A stretch of 13,771 bases of DNA. It comes from JAMCRM01 sp041685075. GTDB taxonomy: Bacteria; Acidobacteriota; Terriglobia; Bryobacterales; Bryobacteraceae. The notes beneath the pieces were generated by a model. That model saw only the letters and a program-made list of their open reading frames with translations, searched no databases and was not told the origin of the DNA. Numbering within the stretch: the first letter of the stretch is position 1; each line of letters begins with the position of its first letter. The stretch covers positions 1 through 13,771 of the forward strand of contig JAWLGN010000143.1 in assembly GCA_041685075.1 (NCBI GenBank), read 5' to 3'. Below are positions 7,563 to 13,771 of the stretch, one piece after another. The position numbers and the translations under genes were made by a program.

Positions 7563-9056
7563 CTATCCGCGCGCCGAGGGCGGCAACTCCGCCACCAGGC
7601 GCATCGAAACCGTCAACTCGTCCAATTGGAAATGCGGCCGCAGGAAGGCCACTGCGCGGTACACGCCCGGCTTGCCGGGCACCTCGGAGACGTCCACGCG
7701 CGCCTCCCGCAGCGGATACTGCGACTTGGTCTGCGGACTGGCGCTGTCGTCCTCGGTGACATACTGCATCATCCACTGGTTGAGGAAACGCTCGCACTCC
7801 GCCCGGGACATGAAGCTGCCGATCTTGTCGCGCATGATGGCCTTCATGTAATGGGCGAAGCGGGAGATCGCCAGGATGTAGGGAAGCTGCGCCGAAATGC
7901 GCGCATTGGCCGTGGCCGCTTCCTTGTCGTAGACCTTGGGTTTCTGCGCCGACTGCACGCTGAAGAAGGCCGCGTAATCGGTCCCCTTGCAGTGCACCAG
8001 GGGGATGAAGCCCTGGTCGGCCAGTTCCTTCTCGCGGCGGTCGGTGATGGGCACCTCGGTGGGGCACTTCATCGCTACGTCGCCGGAATCGGTGGTGAAG
8101 TTGTGGGTGGGGAGCCCTTCCACCAGCCCGCCGCCCTCCACGCCGCGAATCGACGCGCACCAGCCATAGAGCGCGAAGGAGTTGGTGAGCCGGGCGCCCA
8201 GCGCGTAGGCGGCATTGGTCCACAGGTACTTGTTGTGCTCGGTGCCGTCCACGCCCTCTTCATAGTTGAAGGACTCGATGGTGACCCCGTCCTTTCCGTA
8301 GGGCAACCGGCCCAGCACGTGCGGCAAACACAGGCCCACGTAGCGGGAGTCTTCGCTCTGCCGGAAGGACTTCCACTTGGCGTACTCGGTGGTATCGAAG
8401 ATCTTGGCGATGTCGCGCGGCGCTTCGAGAGAGGCAAAGCTGTCCAGGTTCAACATCTCCGGGGCTGCCGCCGTCAGGAAGGGCGCATGCGCCGACGCCG
8501 CCACCTGCGAGATCTTCTCCAGCAGTTCCATGTCTTCCGGCCCGCGGCCGAATTCGTAGTCCCCTACCATGGCGGCAAACGGGGCGCCGCCGAAGACGCC
8601 GAATTCTTCCTCGTAGACCTTCTTGAACAAGGCGCTCTGGTCGAACTCGGGAGCCCGCTGCAAGTCGCGCAGCAGTTCCTTCTTGGTGGCGTTCAAGACC
8701 TTGATTTTGAGCTTATCGCTGGTTTCGCTCTGGTCCATCAGGTAGCGCAACCCACGCCAGCTTCCCTCCAGCTTCTGAAACGAGGGATGGTGCAGGATCT
8801 CGTTGAGCTGGATGGAGAGCAGGTGGTCGATTTGGGCGATGCGGGCATTGATCATGGCCTCGGTGTCGCGGGAGACCGTGATGGCTCCCTCCAGCACCTG
8901 CGCCACGAACTCCTTCACCAGGTTCTTCCCGCGCTCCTTGGCGGCCGGGTCGCGCGCAATCCGGCCCTCTTCCACGATCTGATCGAGCAGGCTCAACTCG
9001 ACCTGTTGTTCTTCGGCCGGCTTCGGCGCCGCAGCCGATTGTTGCGGATCACTCAT
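7563..9056 (-). CDS. tssC: TssC (VipB), large subunit of the T6SS contractile sheath
   Basis: TssC and TssB form the helical sheath whose contraction drives the Hcp tube outward. The length (497 residues) is normal. Conserved features in order: an N-terminal short helix segment LSLLDQIVEEGRIA (21-34), the kind of element that ClpV recognises in VipB; PSFQKLEGSWRGLRYLMDQSE (91-111); LKIKVLNATKKELLRDL (116-132); GVFGGAPFAAMVGDYEFG (153-170); GWCASIRGVEGGGLVEGLP; QGFIPLVHCKGTDYAAFFS; and LPYILAISRFAHYMKAIMRDKIGSF. Its ATG overlaps the tssB stop in ATGAGTGA (8 nt), with GGGAGG just upstream, so the two sheath subunits are translationally coupled. There is a 46-nt gap before hcp. Confidence 0.98.
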   Translation of the reverse strand: MSDPQQSAAAPKPAEEQQVELSLLDQIVEEGRIARDPAAKERGKNLVKEFVAQVLEGAITVSRDTEAMINARIAQIDHLLSIQLNEILHHPSFQKLEGSWRGLRYLMDQSETSDKLKIKVLNATKKELLRDLQRAPEFDQSALFKKVYEEEFGVFGGAPFAAMVGDYEFGRGPEDMELLEKISQVAASAHAPFLTAAAPEMLNLDSFASLEAPRDIAKIFDTTEYAKWKSFRQSEDSRYVGLCLPHVLGRLPYGKDGVTIESFNYEEGVDGTEHNKYLWTNAAYALGARLTNSFALYGWCASIRGVEGGGLVEGLPTHNFTTDSGDVAMKCPTEVPITDRREKELADQGFIPLVHCKGTDYAAFFSVQSAQKPKVYDKEAATANARISAQLPYILAISRFAHYMKAIMRDKIGSFMSRAECERFLNQWMMQYVTEDDSASPQTKSQYPLREARVDVSEVPGKPGVYRAVAFLRPHFQLDELTVSMRLVAELPPSARG

Positions 9057-9573
9057 CGGAGCCTCCCTCTTCGATGCCCAACTCGGCGCGCAGTTTGGCC
9101 AGCTTCTCGCTGTCGGTCACCGCGTCCCGCAGCACTTCTTCCAGCTTGTCGTTGCCTTGCAGGCTCCCGCGCAGGTCGGTCAGCCGGGTGCGCAACTCCA
9201 GCAACTCGCGCAGCGGCTGCACTTGCCGCGCCACGTTGTCCGGAGCGAAGTCGTCCATGCTCTTGAAGTGCAGGTCCACCTTCAGGTTTCCCGCATTGGG
9301 ATCCTCGGCCAACTTGTTTTCCACCGAGAACGAGAGGTGCGGTTTCATGCTCTCCAGCACGGCATCGAAATTGTCCGGGGTGATCTCGACGAATTTTCGG
9401 TCCTTCAGCCGCGGGAGGGGATCGACCGGCTGACCGGTGAGGTCGCCGATCACGCCCATGACGAATGGGAGTTCTTTCACCTCGATCGCGTCGCCCACTT
9501 CCACGTCGTAGGTGATCTGCACGCGTGGCGGGCGGACTCGATCCAGCTTGTGTTGTGTGCTCGCTTTTGCCAT
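9049..9573 (-). CDS. tssB: TssB (VipA), small subunit of the T6SS contractile sheath
   Basis: TssB pairs with TssC to build the contractile sheath and, in systems with TagJ, is the TagJ-binding sheath subunit. The 174-residue protein has the family signatures RPPRVQITYDVEVGDAIEVKELPFVMGVIGDLTG (about residues 14-47), LKDRKFVEITPDNFDAVL (56-73) and MKPHLSFSVENKL (76-88), with a helical C-terminus (LRELLELRTRLTDLRGSLQGN). It is the first gene of the coupled minus-strand block and has an AAGGGG site 9 nt upstream (9583-9588). The 271-nt region in front of it probably holds the operon promoter. The 3' end overlaps tssC by 8 nt. Confidence 0.98.
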   Translation of the reverse strand: MAKASTQHKLDRVRPPRVQITYDVEVGDAIEVKELPFVMGVIGDLTGQPVDPLPRLKDRKFVEITPDNFDAVLESMKPHLSFSVENKLAEDPNAGNLKVDLHFKSMDDFAPDNVARQVQPLRELLELRTRLTDLRGSLQGNDKLEEVLRDAVTDSEKLAKLRAELGIEEGGSDE

Positions 9574-9844
9574 CTCAACTTTCCCCTTCAGTTTTCACTC
9601 GCACTGGCAGGCGCCATGGCCCGTGCGTGTTGAACCTGGCCCGGTGGGCGATGCCCGCCGCGTGCCGCCTGCACGGTTGATGCGTCTCCAGAACAACGCT
9701 ACAGCCGACTCCTCGCGGGCCATCAATCGTTACAAGGTTTCACGGATCGCCAGCCCCCGAGGTTCGCGGCCACAAATAAAGGCCGCCAACAGATTATCAG
9801 AAAACAAATGTTCAATAAAGAGTACCGGTGCATCAATTACTTTC
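9574..9844 (-). promoter_or_regulatory. Non-coding region upstream of tssB; probable operon promoter region
   Basis: I find no convincing gene in this 271-nt gap between the methyltransferase stop and tssB. The part nearest the methyltransferase (about 9772-9845) is clearly richer in A and T than the rest of the window and contains a GATAAT (-10-like) on the minus strand at 9793-9798. No good -35 is at the right spacing, and I see no convincing sigma-54 (-24/-12) element. The location alone makes it the most likely promoter region of the tssB-to-clpV operon. The start point is not determined. Confidence 0.4.
9766..9786. other. Perfect inverted repeat near the putative tssB promoter
   Basis: gcggcc (9766-9771) and ggccgc (9781-9786) flank a 9-nt AT-rich loop. 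On the minus strand it lies right after the GATAAT at 9793-9798, so it would fall at about +1 to +21 of a transcript from there, where an operator or 5' UTR hairpin could act. It could also be a weak terminator for the methyltransferase gene, but no T-run follows. A 6-bp arm in GC-rich DNA can arise by chance. Confidence 0.3.
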
Positions 9845-11356
9845 TCATAAGCCCCCCTGCGATGCCGGAGGTATTGCCGCTTCAGGCAAGGGGTATTCCT
9901 CAAGCTCCAGAAATCCGCCCGCTATCATGGCCGAGAGCATGCGGGCGAAGTCCGTGGCGGCGTAGTCGTCGCGAAGAAAGCCGCGGCGCATGCACATGCT
10001 GTAGCGTTCGGCTACAGTGGCCTGGCCGTCGCAGCCGGCCACGGCTTCGGCAATCCAGGGCTGACAAATGCACTCGGCGGTGAAGGGATAGTCCGTCGAC
10101 AGGGTGCATTCGCCGGGCGTTAAACGGCCGCCGCACACACGATGCACCGAGCGCAACTCCAGGCGCGGCGAGAGGCGCGGCCGCAAGGCGAGCAATTTCT
10201 GCTCGAAGCCGTCTTCGGAAGCGGCGGCCATCCATTGGCGCAGCCATTCGGTCTCGCGCCACCCGGAACGCGGCCCCCGGTGAGTCCGGATGGTGTAAGC
10301 GCCCCGCGGCGCGCCGTGCCGCTCCAGCAGCATGGAGCCGTAGAAGAAATACTGCACCCGACGGGTTTCGACGACGCGCTCCCAGTGGCGATGCTCGCCG
10401 CCGTGGGGGCTTTTCAACTTGTCGGGCGTCATGGTGGCGGAGGCCGCCAGCAGCACATCGAACTCCCCGGAGGCTTCGCCGAGCCAGCTTCGGATGCGCT
10501 GTTCGAGCGGCTCGCCCTCGCGGTCGGAAGCCATGGCGAAACCGTAGAAGCGGCCGCCCGGCGCCAGGTGGCGCGGCAAGCCCTCGATGATGCGGCGCAG
10601 CACCTGTTCGCCATCCTCGCCGCCGTCGCGGAAGACGAAGGTGGCGTCGGCCACCGGCACGTAGGGCGGGTGCGCCACGATACGGTCGAAGCGCTCGCCG
10701 GCGACGGCCTCATACAGGTCGCCGCGGGCTACCGTGACGTTCTCCAGGCCGTTCAGCCGGCGATTGAATTCGGCGAAGACGGTGCAGCGTGCCGCTATAT
10801 CCACGGCCCAGGCATGCGCGGCGTATCCGGCGGCGGCCTGGAGCGCGGCAACCCCCGAGCCGGTTCCCAAGTCCAGCAGGCGCCCGCAAGGCAGCAGCGG
10901 CAGCGATTCCAGGAATCGCAGGGTCTGCTCGGAAACCGGGTAGACGACGTCCGGCGGGGGCGTGAACGGCGAGTTATCCGGCATGGAGCGGCGGTCGGCG
11001 GCGATGTACAGCGCGCCGACGGGGTGCAGCGCGACGGTGGCGTAGCAGTAACCCTCCCGTGCGGGGAAGCGGGCAGTAAGCCCCAGCGCTTCCATGGTCT
11101 CCAGCGCTTGGCCGGGCAACAGGCTCCGGATGGCTTCCTCCGGGACCGGATCCTGGTCCATGAACAACCGGACCAGGAGATCCATGGGGCTCGCCAGGGC
11201 GCGGTTCTCTATGGGGACGAAGGCGGCCGGCCCGTCGATCCCCAGGTGCCGCAAGACCGCTTCCTCGGTAAACCCCGCCTGGCGCAACAGGCTGCGCATC
11301 GCTGCAAAGACGGCCGCATCGCCCATCCGCAGCGGGCAGCCTCGTGGCAAATCCAT
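9845..11356 (-). CDS. Class I SAM-dependent methyltransferase, substrate unknown
   Basis: A 503-residue protein with a Rossmann-type methyltransferase core. SAM-binding motif I is RLLDLGTGSGVAALQAA (159-175), with the acidic residue of the next strand in AVDIAA (184-189), a DLYEAV block (213-218) and the motif IV position HPPYVP (229-234). HemK/TrmN6-like enzymes usually have NPPY here, so His replaces the catalytic-type Asn. An N-terminal domain of about 150 residues (helical, then ATVALHPVGALYIAADRR) precedes the core. About 200 further residues follow with several cysteines, including CICQP and YSMCMRRGFL. I chose ATG 11354-11356; the frame stays open further upstream, but that part is translated tandem repeat (Arg/Ala-rich). 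Met11 (ATG 11324-11326) is an alternative start. It is upstream of and co-directional with tssB and divergent from tssK. A T6SS role is not established; it may be an unrelated neighbour. Confidence 0.8.
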   Translation of the reverse strand: MDLPRGCPLRMGDAAVFAAMRSLLRQAGFTEEAVLRHLGIDGPAAFVPIENRALASPMDLLVRLFMDQDPVPEEAIRSLLPGQALETMEALGLTARFPAREGYCYATVALHPVGALYIAADRRSMPDNSPFTPPPDVVYPVSEQTLRFLESLPLLPCGRLLDLGTGSGVAALQAAAGYAAHAWAVDIAARCTVFAEFNRRLNGLENVTVARGDLYEAVAGERFDRIVAHPPYVPVADATFVFRDGGEDGEQVLRRIIEGLPRHLAPGGRFYGFAMASDREGEPLEQRIRSWLGEASGEFDVLLAASATMTPDKLKSPHGGEHRHWERVVETRRVQYFFYGSMLLERHGAPRGAYTIRTHRGPRSGWRETEWLRQWMAAASEDGFEQKLLALRPRLSPRLELRSVHRVCGGRLTPGECTLSTDYPFTAECICQPWIAEAVAGCDGQATVAERYSMCMRRGFLRDDYAATDFARMLSAMIAGGFLELEEYPLPEAAIPPASQGGL

Positions 11357-11380
11357 GATCCCGTAGAATACCACGCACCC

Positions 11381-11649
11381 TCGCGGCGCCCCGCTTCGAC
11401 CTTCGCACGCCGCGCGGCGGCAACATGGCGCCTCCGCTGCCGCCTTCGCGCCCCGTCCGGCGGCAACATGGCGCCTCCACTTCAGCCTTCGCACGCCGTG
11501 CGGCGCATGGTGCTCCCGCTTCGGCCCTCGCAGGCCGGCCGCACTCTGGCATCGAGCAGTATGGTGCCGCCGCTTCTGCCTTCGCACACCGTGCAGCGGT
11601 TCCGGCAGCCACTAACGGCGAGTAGCATGGCGCCTCCGCTTCTGCTACT
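11381..11649 (+). repeat. Degenerate tandem repeat (about six units, core about 43 bp)
   Basis: Units begin near 11381, 11424, 11467, 11506, 11560 and 11626. The shared head is catggcgcctccgcttc, with the tail gccttcgcacgccgtgcgg followed by cggcaa in the first units. Unit spacings are about 43, 43, 39, 54 and 66 nt; the last two intervals are lengthened by insertions, and the last unit lacks the tail. The 11424 and 11467 units are closest to each other. It is not CRISPR: the copies are adjacent and divergent and lack uniform spacers. Translated, it gives Arg/Ala-rich sequence in one minus frame, which spuriously lengthens the methyltransferase reading frame. Confidence 0.75.
11621..11649 (+). 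other. Hairpin just upstream of tssK, overlapping an 8-codon mini-ORF
   Basis: agtagca (11621-11627) pairs perfectly with tgctact (11643-11649) around a 15-nt loop, ending 10 nt before the tssK ATG. The last repeat unit also encodes a mini-ORF (11627-11653) reading Met-Ala-Pro-Pro-Leu-Leu-Leu-Leu-stop, which ends 6 nt before that ATG. There is no Shine-Dalgarno in front of the mini-ORF, and the arrangement may be a by-product of the repeat. Confidence 0.35.
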
Positions 11650-11659
11650 TTGATTGCAA

Positions 11660-13015
11660 ATGAGACGATTGGAACCCGTCATCTGGAGCAAGGGAACCTT
11701 CCTGCATCCACAACATCTGCAGACCCAGGATCGTTTCCTGGAAAACTCGCTGCGGTTTCAATTGGACGCGCTGGTCTTCCGTCCATGGGGTTTCAATCGC
11801 TTGCAAGTGGACCAGGAGGGCCTCGCCTCGGGACTGTTCGCCCTATCGGCCGCGGCCGGCATCTTCCCCGACGGCCTGCTGTTCAGCATCCCGGACTCCG
11901 ACCCGGCTCCGGAAGCGAAGCCGCTGGCCGACGCCTTCGAGCCGGACCAGCAGTCGCTCGATGTCTTCCTGGCCGTCCCGGAATACAACGAGCGCGGCCT
12001 GAACGTGGCCTCCAGCCGCCATGGCGCCGCCACGCGCTACCGAGCCGAGTACGAGATGTTCCGCGACGAGAACACCGGGACATCGGAAAAGCCCGTGCAG
12101 GTGGCGCGCAAGAATTTCCGCCTGCTCCTGGAGGGCGAAGCGCGGGAGGGCAGTACCGCCATGCGGATCGCGCGCGTGGTCCGCACCGAAGCCGGAGCCT
12201 TCACGCTGGATCCGCGCTTCGTTCCGCCGCTCATCGGCATCGGTGCCAGCGAGTACCTGATCGCCATCGCGCGCCGCCTGGTAGAGATCCTCTCCAGCCG
12301 CAGCAGCGCGCTCTCCGGCATGCGCCGGCAGAAGAACCAGACCCTGGCGGACTTCACCGCCTCCGACATCGCCAACTTCTGGCTGCTCTATACCATCAAC
12401 ACGCATTTCCCGGCCTTCCGGCACTTGTTCGAATCGCGCGCCGGCCACCCCGAGGCGCTCTACCAGGCGATGCTCTCGCTGGCGGGATCCCTCACCACCT
12501 TCTCCACCACGATTCATCCGCGCGACCTGCCGGCCTACGACCACGAAGACCTGGGGCGCTGTTTCGGAGAACTCGACGAGAAACTGCGGGTGCTGCTCGA
12601 AACCGTGGTACCCACCAACGTGATCTCACTGCCGCTGAAGCTGGTGCAGCCGTCCATCTGGGCCACCTCGCTCGACCAGGATAAGTACATGAAGAACACC
12701 CGCATGTACCTGGCGGTCAGCGCCGAGATGAGCCAGGCGGAGTTGATCAACCGCGCGCCGCTGCTGGTGAAGGTCTGCTCGGCCAATCACATCGAGCACC
12801 TGGTCAAGCAGGCGCTGCCCGGCATCGAACTTACTCACGTGGTATCGCCGCCGAGTGCCATTCCCGTAAAGCTGAACTACCAGTATTTCAGCCTGGGACA
12901 GTCGGGGCTGGCCTGGGAGGCGGTAACGCGAGCGCGCAACCTGGCGGCCTACGTCCCGGGCGACATACCGAACCCGCAGCTTGAATTGCTGATTCTGCTG
13001 CCCCAGTCCCGCTGA
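11660..13015 (+). CDS. tssK: TssK, T6SS baseplate-to-membrane-complex connector
   Basis: TssK trimers link the TssEFG baseplate wedges to the TssJLM membrane complex. The 451-residue length is normal. The diagnostic N-terminus is MRRLEPVIWSKGTFLHPQHLQTQDRFLE (1-28), matching the family pattern of VxWxxGxFLxPQHxQxQDRxxE, the part related to phage receptor-binding protein shoulders. Further family segments include DPRFVPPLIGI, a helical bundle around RQKNQTLADFTASDIANFWLLYTINTHFPAFRHL, and the C-terminal NYQYFSLGQSGLAWE block. I chose ATG 11660; the frame also allows a TTG two codons upstream. There is no clear Shine-Dalgarno, unlike the other tss genes here. It is alone on the plus strand, divergent from the sheath/baseplate block. 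The usual partners tssL and tssM do not follow. Confidence 0.96.
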   Translation: MRRLEPVIWSKGTFLHPQHLQTQDRFLENSLRFQLDALVFRPWGFNRLQVDQEGLASGLFALSAAAGIFPDGLLFSIPDSDPAPEAKPLADAFEPDQQSLDVFLAVPEYNERGLNVASSRHGAATRYRAEYEMFRDENTGTSEKPVQVARKNFRLLLEGEAREGSTAMRIARVVRTEAGAFTLDPRFVPPLIGIGASEYLIAIARRLVEILSSRSSALSGMRRQKNQTLADFTASDIANFWLLYTINTHFPAFRHLFESRAGHPEALYQAMLSLAGSLTTFSTTIHPRDLPAYDHEDLGRCFGELDEKLRVLLETVVPTNVISLPLKLVQPSIWATSLDQDKYMKNTRMYLAVSAEMSQAELINRAPLLVKVCSANHIEHLVKQALPGIELTHVVSPPSAIPVKLNYQYFSLGQSGLAWEAVTRARNLAAYVPGDIPNPQLELLILLPQSR

Positions 13016-13039
13016 TCAACGGCGGCTCCGGCAACTGAC

Positions 13040-13771
13040 TCAGCGCCGCAGCGCAAGCAGCACGATAACCGCCAGCAGCACCAGGAACAGCGCTCCCAAA
13101 ACGATCACCAGCGGCACCCAGTTGGGCTTCTTCACCGGCGCAGCGGCAGGCGCGGGCGCCGGCGCGGCAGCCGGGGCCGCGGGCTGGGGCGCTGCCGGAG
13201 GGGGCGCGAAGCTCGCCTCGGGCGGCGCGCCGAACATCCGGGTATACTCGCCGGGGCCGGACTGAACCGGCGGCGGGGCGGGAGCGGCGGGCTGGGGCGC
13301 GGCGGGAGGCGGAGGAGGCGGCGGGGGCGCCGCTTCCGGCATGCCGCCGGGACCGAAGATGCGGGTGAACTCGCCCGGATCGCGGCGCGGCGGAGCGACT
13401 GGGGACGGCGCAGCAACCGCCGGCGCGGGCGGCGCAACGGGCGGCGCGGCGGGGCGTTCGAAGATGCGGGTGAACTCGCCCGGTTCGCCCATGGGTTTCG
13501 ATGCCTGACGCGGCAACTCGAAAGCCGAGGACGGCGGCGCCGCCTTCTGCGGATCGAGCATACGGGTGAACTCCCCGCCACCGGCGGGCGACGGCGCCTG
13601 GGGCATCGGTCCCGAGGGAACAGGGGCCTGGAACATGCGGGTGAACTCGCCGGGCTGATCGGCCGGCGGCGGCGGTGGCGGGGCAGCTTGAGGCGAAGCC
13701 GCCGGAGGCGCCTGGAACATGCGGGTAAACTCGCCCGGCTGACCGGCGGCCGGTGCAGCGGGCGGCGCGGC
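13040..13771 (-). CDS. Pro/Ala-rich tail-anchored protein with six GEFTRMF-type motifs (N-terminus beyond window)
   Basis: I do not recognise a named family. The frame is open to the right edge, so the 243 visible residues are the C-terminal part; the first Met in view sits inside a repeat motif and is unlikely to be the start. A long Pro/Ala-rich, probably disordered region carries six copies of G-E-[FY]-T-R-[MI]-[FL] (visible residues 13-19, 41-47, 66-72, 98-104, 133-139, 174-180), 25-41 residues apart. A single hydrophobic helix of about 23 residues (217-239, beginning WVPLVIVLG) follows, flanked by KKP before and ending RR. This predicts a cytoplasmic repeat region anchored in the inner membrane by its C-terminus. 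It converges on tssK with a 24-nt gap. The function is unknown; a multivalent scaffold is inference. The missing N-terminus could hold a folded domain such as FHA, kinase or zinc ribbon. Confidence 0.8.
   Translation of the reverse strand, partial: AAPPAAPAAGQPGEFTRMFQAPPAASPQAAPPPPPPADQPGEFTRMFQAPVPSGPMPQAPSPAGGGEFTRMLDPQKAAPPSSAFELPRQASKPMGEPGEFTRIFERPAAPPVAPPAPAVAAPSPVAPPRRDPGEFTRIFGPGGMPEAAPPPPPPPPAAPQPAAPAPPPVQSGPGEYTRMFGAPPEASFAPPPAAPQPAAPAAAPAPAPAAAPVKKPNWVPLVIVLGALFLVLLAVIVLLALRR
13232..13735 (-). repeat. Six-copy coding repeat of the GEFTRMF motif
   Basis: The motif copies lie at 13715-13735, 13631-13651, 13556-13576, 13460-13480, 13355-13375 and 13232-13252. Cores are GEFTRMF, GEFTRMF, GEFTRML, GEFTRIF, GEFTRIF and GEYTRMF. 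The linkers differ in length and sequence, whereas the motif is almost invariant and is usually preceded by Pro. That is the pattern expected when selection acts on a short binding or modification site rather than on a recent DNA duplication. Confidence 0.85.

Larger units (their letters stand above)
11357..11659. promoter_or_regulatory. Divergent intergenic region between methyltransferase and tssK
   Basis: This 303-nt spacer must hold the start signals of two divergent genes. Most of it (11381-11649) is a degenerate GC-rich tandem repeat. On the minus strand an extended -10-like TGGTATTCT lies at 11365-11373 (hexamer 11365-11370). A start from it would fall about 1-2 nt before the methyltransferase ATG, giving a nearly leaderless mRNA, which fits the lack of a good Shine-Dalgarno there. 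I see no convincing sigma-70 promoter for tssK. Confidence 0.35.

Noticed and set aside
7626..9266. Long plus-strand open frame opposite tssC and tssB (546 codons)
   Set aside because: Antisense shadow of conserved sheath genes; composition and lack of motifs argue against a real protein.
9609..9618. Copy of the repeat core (CATGGCGCCT) upstream of tssB on the minus strand
   Set aside because: Only 10 nt match. CATGGCGCC also occurs inside tssF (about 2811) and tssK (about 12020), so it is probably chance in GC-rich DNA.
11357..11587. 77-residue N-terminal extension of the methyltransferase
   Set aside because: The extension is Arg/Ala-rich sequence translated from the tandem repeats, with no conserved look; the protein-like sequence begins at MDLPRGCPLRMGDAAVF.
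11381..11649. CRISPR array
   Set aside because: Units are degenerate, directly adjacent and of uneven length, without unique spacers of constant size, and no cas genes are near.
10142..11653. Plus-strand open frame opposite the methyltransferase, running through the repeats
   Set aside because: The minus strand encodes clear SAM-binding motifs; the plus frame has none and its end is translated repeat DNA.
13016..13039. Bidirectional terminator between tssK and the GEFTRMF gene
   Set aside because: Only 24 nt of spacer with no convincing stem and no T-run.

Overview
The window is the structural core of a type VI secretion system (T6SS), a contractile injection machine related to phage tails, from a GC-rich Gram-negative bacterium. 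Coding density is high, with short gaps, stop/start overlaps and many C or G third positions. My best guess at the source is Acidobacteriota, from the gene order, the Pro/Ala-rich tail-anchored protein at the right edge and the GC-rich tandem repeats. No rRNA or other phylogenetic marker is present, so a proteobacterium cannot be excluded.

Layout. A minus-strand block runs from about 9573 down to the left edge in the order tssB, tssC, hcp (tssD), tagJ, tssA, tssE, tssF, tssG, tssH (clpV, cut by the window edge). It is tightly packed: tssB/tssC, tagJ/tssA, tssE/tssF and tssF/tssG overlap, and tssA/tssE are 3 nt apart. It therefore looks like one operon with translational coupling. The larger gaps are upstream of tssB (271 nt, probably the operon promoter) and between hcp and tagJ (112 nt, holding a strong GC-rich hairpin). 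Upstream of tssB, on the same strand, is a class I SAM-dependent methyltransferase (11356 to 9845) of unknown substrate. It is divergent from tssK (plus strand, 11660-13015). The 303-nt divergent spacer is mostly occupied by about six degenerate copies of a roughly 43-bp GC-rich repeat. At the right edge, convergent with tssK, is the 3' part of a gene for a Pro/Ala-rich protein with six GEFTRMF-like motifs and a single C-terminal membrane helix.

How the parts work together (known T6SS biology). TssB and TssC form the contractile sheath around the Hcp tube. TssE, TssF, TssG and TssK belong to the baseplate. TssA caps and primes tube/sheath assembly. ClpV disassembles contracted sheath, with TagJ as an accessory sheath partner. 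The window contains no membrane complex genes (tssJ, tssL, tssM), no vgrG or PAAR spike gene, and no recognisable effector or immunity gene; these may lie outside it.

The part least explained by known T6SS biology is the tail-anchored GEFTRMF-repeat protein next to tssK. The repeat-filled divergent promoter region and the hcp-tagJ hairpin are the next most interesting.
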